Shown here piece after piece: positions 14,387 to 15,369 of a DNA stretch of 15,369 nt. The notes below the pieces were generated by a model. That model did not search any database, was not told the origin of the DNA, and saw only the letters and a list, made by a program, of their open reading frames with translations. A program made the position numbers and the translations under genes. Source of the stretch: CAZJNX01 sp964547415 (GTDB lineage Bacteria; Pseudomonadota; Alphaproteobacteria; Rhizobiales; Amorphaceae); the NCBI GenBank assembly GCA_964547415.1, contig CAZJNX010000115.1, forward strand, positions 1 through 15,369, written 5' to 3'. Within the stretch, counting starts at the first letter, position 1; each line of letters opens with the position of its first letter.

Positions 14387-15369
14387 GTGGCCGCCGCCTT
14401 GCGGCCGGACCCGGCGGCCCCGCTCGCCGTCACCCTCGGCGAGCCCGCGGGGATCGGCCCGGACATCGTGCTCGCGGCCGCGGCGCGGGGCGGAACGCCC
14501 CCCTTCGTGGTGCACGGGGACCCGGCCTTCCTCGCCCGCCGCGCCGCACTCCTGTCTCTCCCCGTCAGCGTCGAGGAGAGCGCGGGCACGTCCGCCGCGC
14601 CCGCCCCTGCCGGCGTCCTCCGGGTCGTTTCGACCGGTTCGACGGTCGAGGGGGCGCCGGGCCGGCCGTCGGCGGGGGACGCGACAGCCGTCATCGCCTC
14701 CATCGAGGCGGCGGTGGCGGCCGTCTTCGCCGGACGGGCGCGCGCCGTCGTCACCCCGCCCATCCACAAGAAGAGCCTGTCGGACGCGGGCTTCGGCTTC
14801 CCGGGCCACACCGAGTTCCTGGGCGCCCTCGCCGAGCGGCACGGCGCGCCACCCGCCCGGCCCGTCATGATGCTCGCCGCCGAGGACCTGAAGGTGGTGC
14901 CCGTCACCATCCACATGCCGCTGAGACAGGTGCCGGACGCCCTCACCACCGGGCTGATCGTCGAGACCGGGCGGATCCTCGCCCGGGACCTCGCCGCCCG
15001 CTTCGCGATCGCCGCGCCGCGCATCGCGGTCGCCGGCCTCAACCCCCACGCGGGCGAGGAGGGGATGCTGGGCGAGGAGGACGAGCGCGTCGTGCGCCCG
15101 GCGGTTGAGGCCCTCGCGGCGGAGGGGATCGACGCCACCGGCCCGCACCCGGGGGACGCCATGTTCACCCCGCTCGCCCGGCCGACCTACGACGCGGCGC
15201 TCGCCATGTACCACGACCAGGCGCTCATCCCGGTGAAGACCCTCGCCTTCGACACGGCCGTCAACGTGACGCTGGGCCTTCCCTTCGTGCGCACCTCGCC
15301 CGACCACGGCACCGCCTTCTCGCTCGCCGGCACCGGCCGGGCGCGGCCGGACAGTTTCCTCGCCGCCCT
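14387..15369 (+). CDS. pdxA: 4-hydroxythreonine-4-phosphate dehydrogenase PdxA, 3' end cut by the window
   Basis: PdxA oxidises 4-phosphohydroxy-L-threonine in de novo pyridoxal 5'-phosphate synthesis, giving the substrate that PdxJ condenses with deoxyxylulose phosphate. The visible 327 codons cover nearly the whole enzyme (usual length about 330-340). Characteristic parts are LAVTLGEPAGIGPDI at the N-terminus and the three metal-binding histidines His141 (FPGHTEFLG), His221 (NPHAGEE) and His276 (AMYHDQALIP). The late motif VNVTLGLPFVRTSPDHGTAF is also present. Translation starts at a GTG, 8 bp after the SurA-like stop, suggesting coupling. No ATG is available in a sensible place. The frame is open to the window edge with no stop seen. 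Confidence 0.95.
   Translation, partial: MAAALRPDPAAPLAVTLGEPAGIGPDIVLAAAARGGTPPFVVHGDPAFLARRAALLSLPVSVEESAGTSAAPAPAGVLRVVSTGSTVEGAPGRPSAGDATAVIASIEAAVAAVFAGRARAVVTPPIHKKSLSDAGFGFPGHTEFLGALAERHGAPPARPVMMLAAEDLKVVPVTIHMPLRQVPDALTTGLIVETGRILARDLAARFAIAAPRIAVAGLNPHAGEEGMLGEEDERVVRPAVEALAAEGIDATGPHPGDAMFTPLARPTYDAALAMYHDQALIPVKTLAFDTAVNVTLGLPFVRTSPDHGTAFSLAGTGRARPDSFLAA

Overview
The window is very GC-rich chromosomal DNA with tightly packed housekeeping genes. It most likely comes from an alphaproteobacterium, probably of the Hyphomicrobiales/Rhizobiales type. This rests on the style of the DnaN N-terminus, the short SurA-like protein placed directly before pdxA, the COG2907-DUF1365-CFA gene trio, and third codon positions that are almost always G or C. 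No IS element, phage gene, tRNA, rRNA or CRISPR array is visible.

Layout. (1) 1-3548: a CPA2-type K+/H+ antiporter with an RCK domain (minus strand) and a TrkH K+ channel subunit (plus strand) diverge from a shared spacer, giving an efflux/uptake pair for potassium. A perfect 23-bp, G-quadruplex-like tandem repeat abuts the antiporter stop at the window edge. (2) 3549-4794: one weakly supported small hypothetical gene, then about 880 bp without a convincing gene. That stretch holds short repeats, palindromes and the rplT terminator. (3) 4795-11614: a long block entirely on the minus strand. In order of transcription it is COG2907 FAD oxidoreductase, DUF1365 protein, CFA-family methyltransferase, dnaN, recF, rpmI, rplT. 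The first three overlap or nearly overlap, use TTG starts for genes two and three, and end in two hairpins. rpmI-rplT has its own promoter and a roughly 200-nt leader with an attenuator-like hairpin followed by five U. (4) 11615-11889: a divergent spacer rich in inverted repeats. (5) 11890-15369, plus strand: a UDP-sugar dehydrogenase, a SurA-like periplasmic chaperone and pdxA, which runs off the right edge.

How the genes work together. TrkH and the antiporter set cytoplasmic K+. The FAD/DUF1365/CFA trio probably modifies unsaturated membrane fatty acids. Its CFA-family enzyme appears to lack two of the bicarbonate-site residues of E. coli CFA synthase, so it may carry out a non-cyclopropane methylation of the furan or branched fatty acid type. 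DnaN and RecF serve replication and repair, and L35/L20 serve the ribosome. The SurA-like protein and PdxA belong to a conserved outer-membrane-biogenesis/vitamin B6 neighbourhood, but the usual upstream lptD is replaced by the sugar dehydrogenase. The most interesting leads are the non-canonical CFA-family active site within its coupled operon and the rpmI leader. I see no evidence for a wholly new defence or mobile system.
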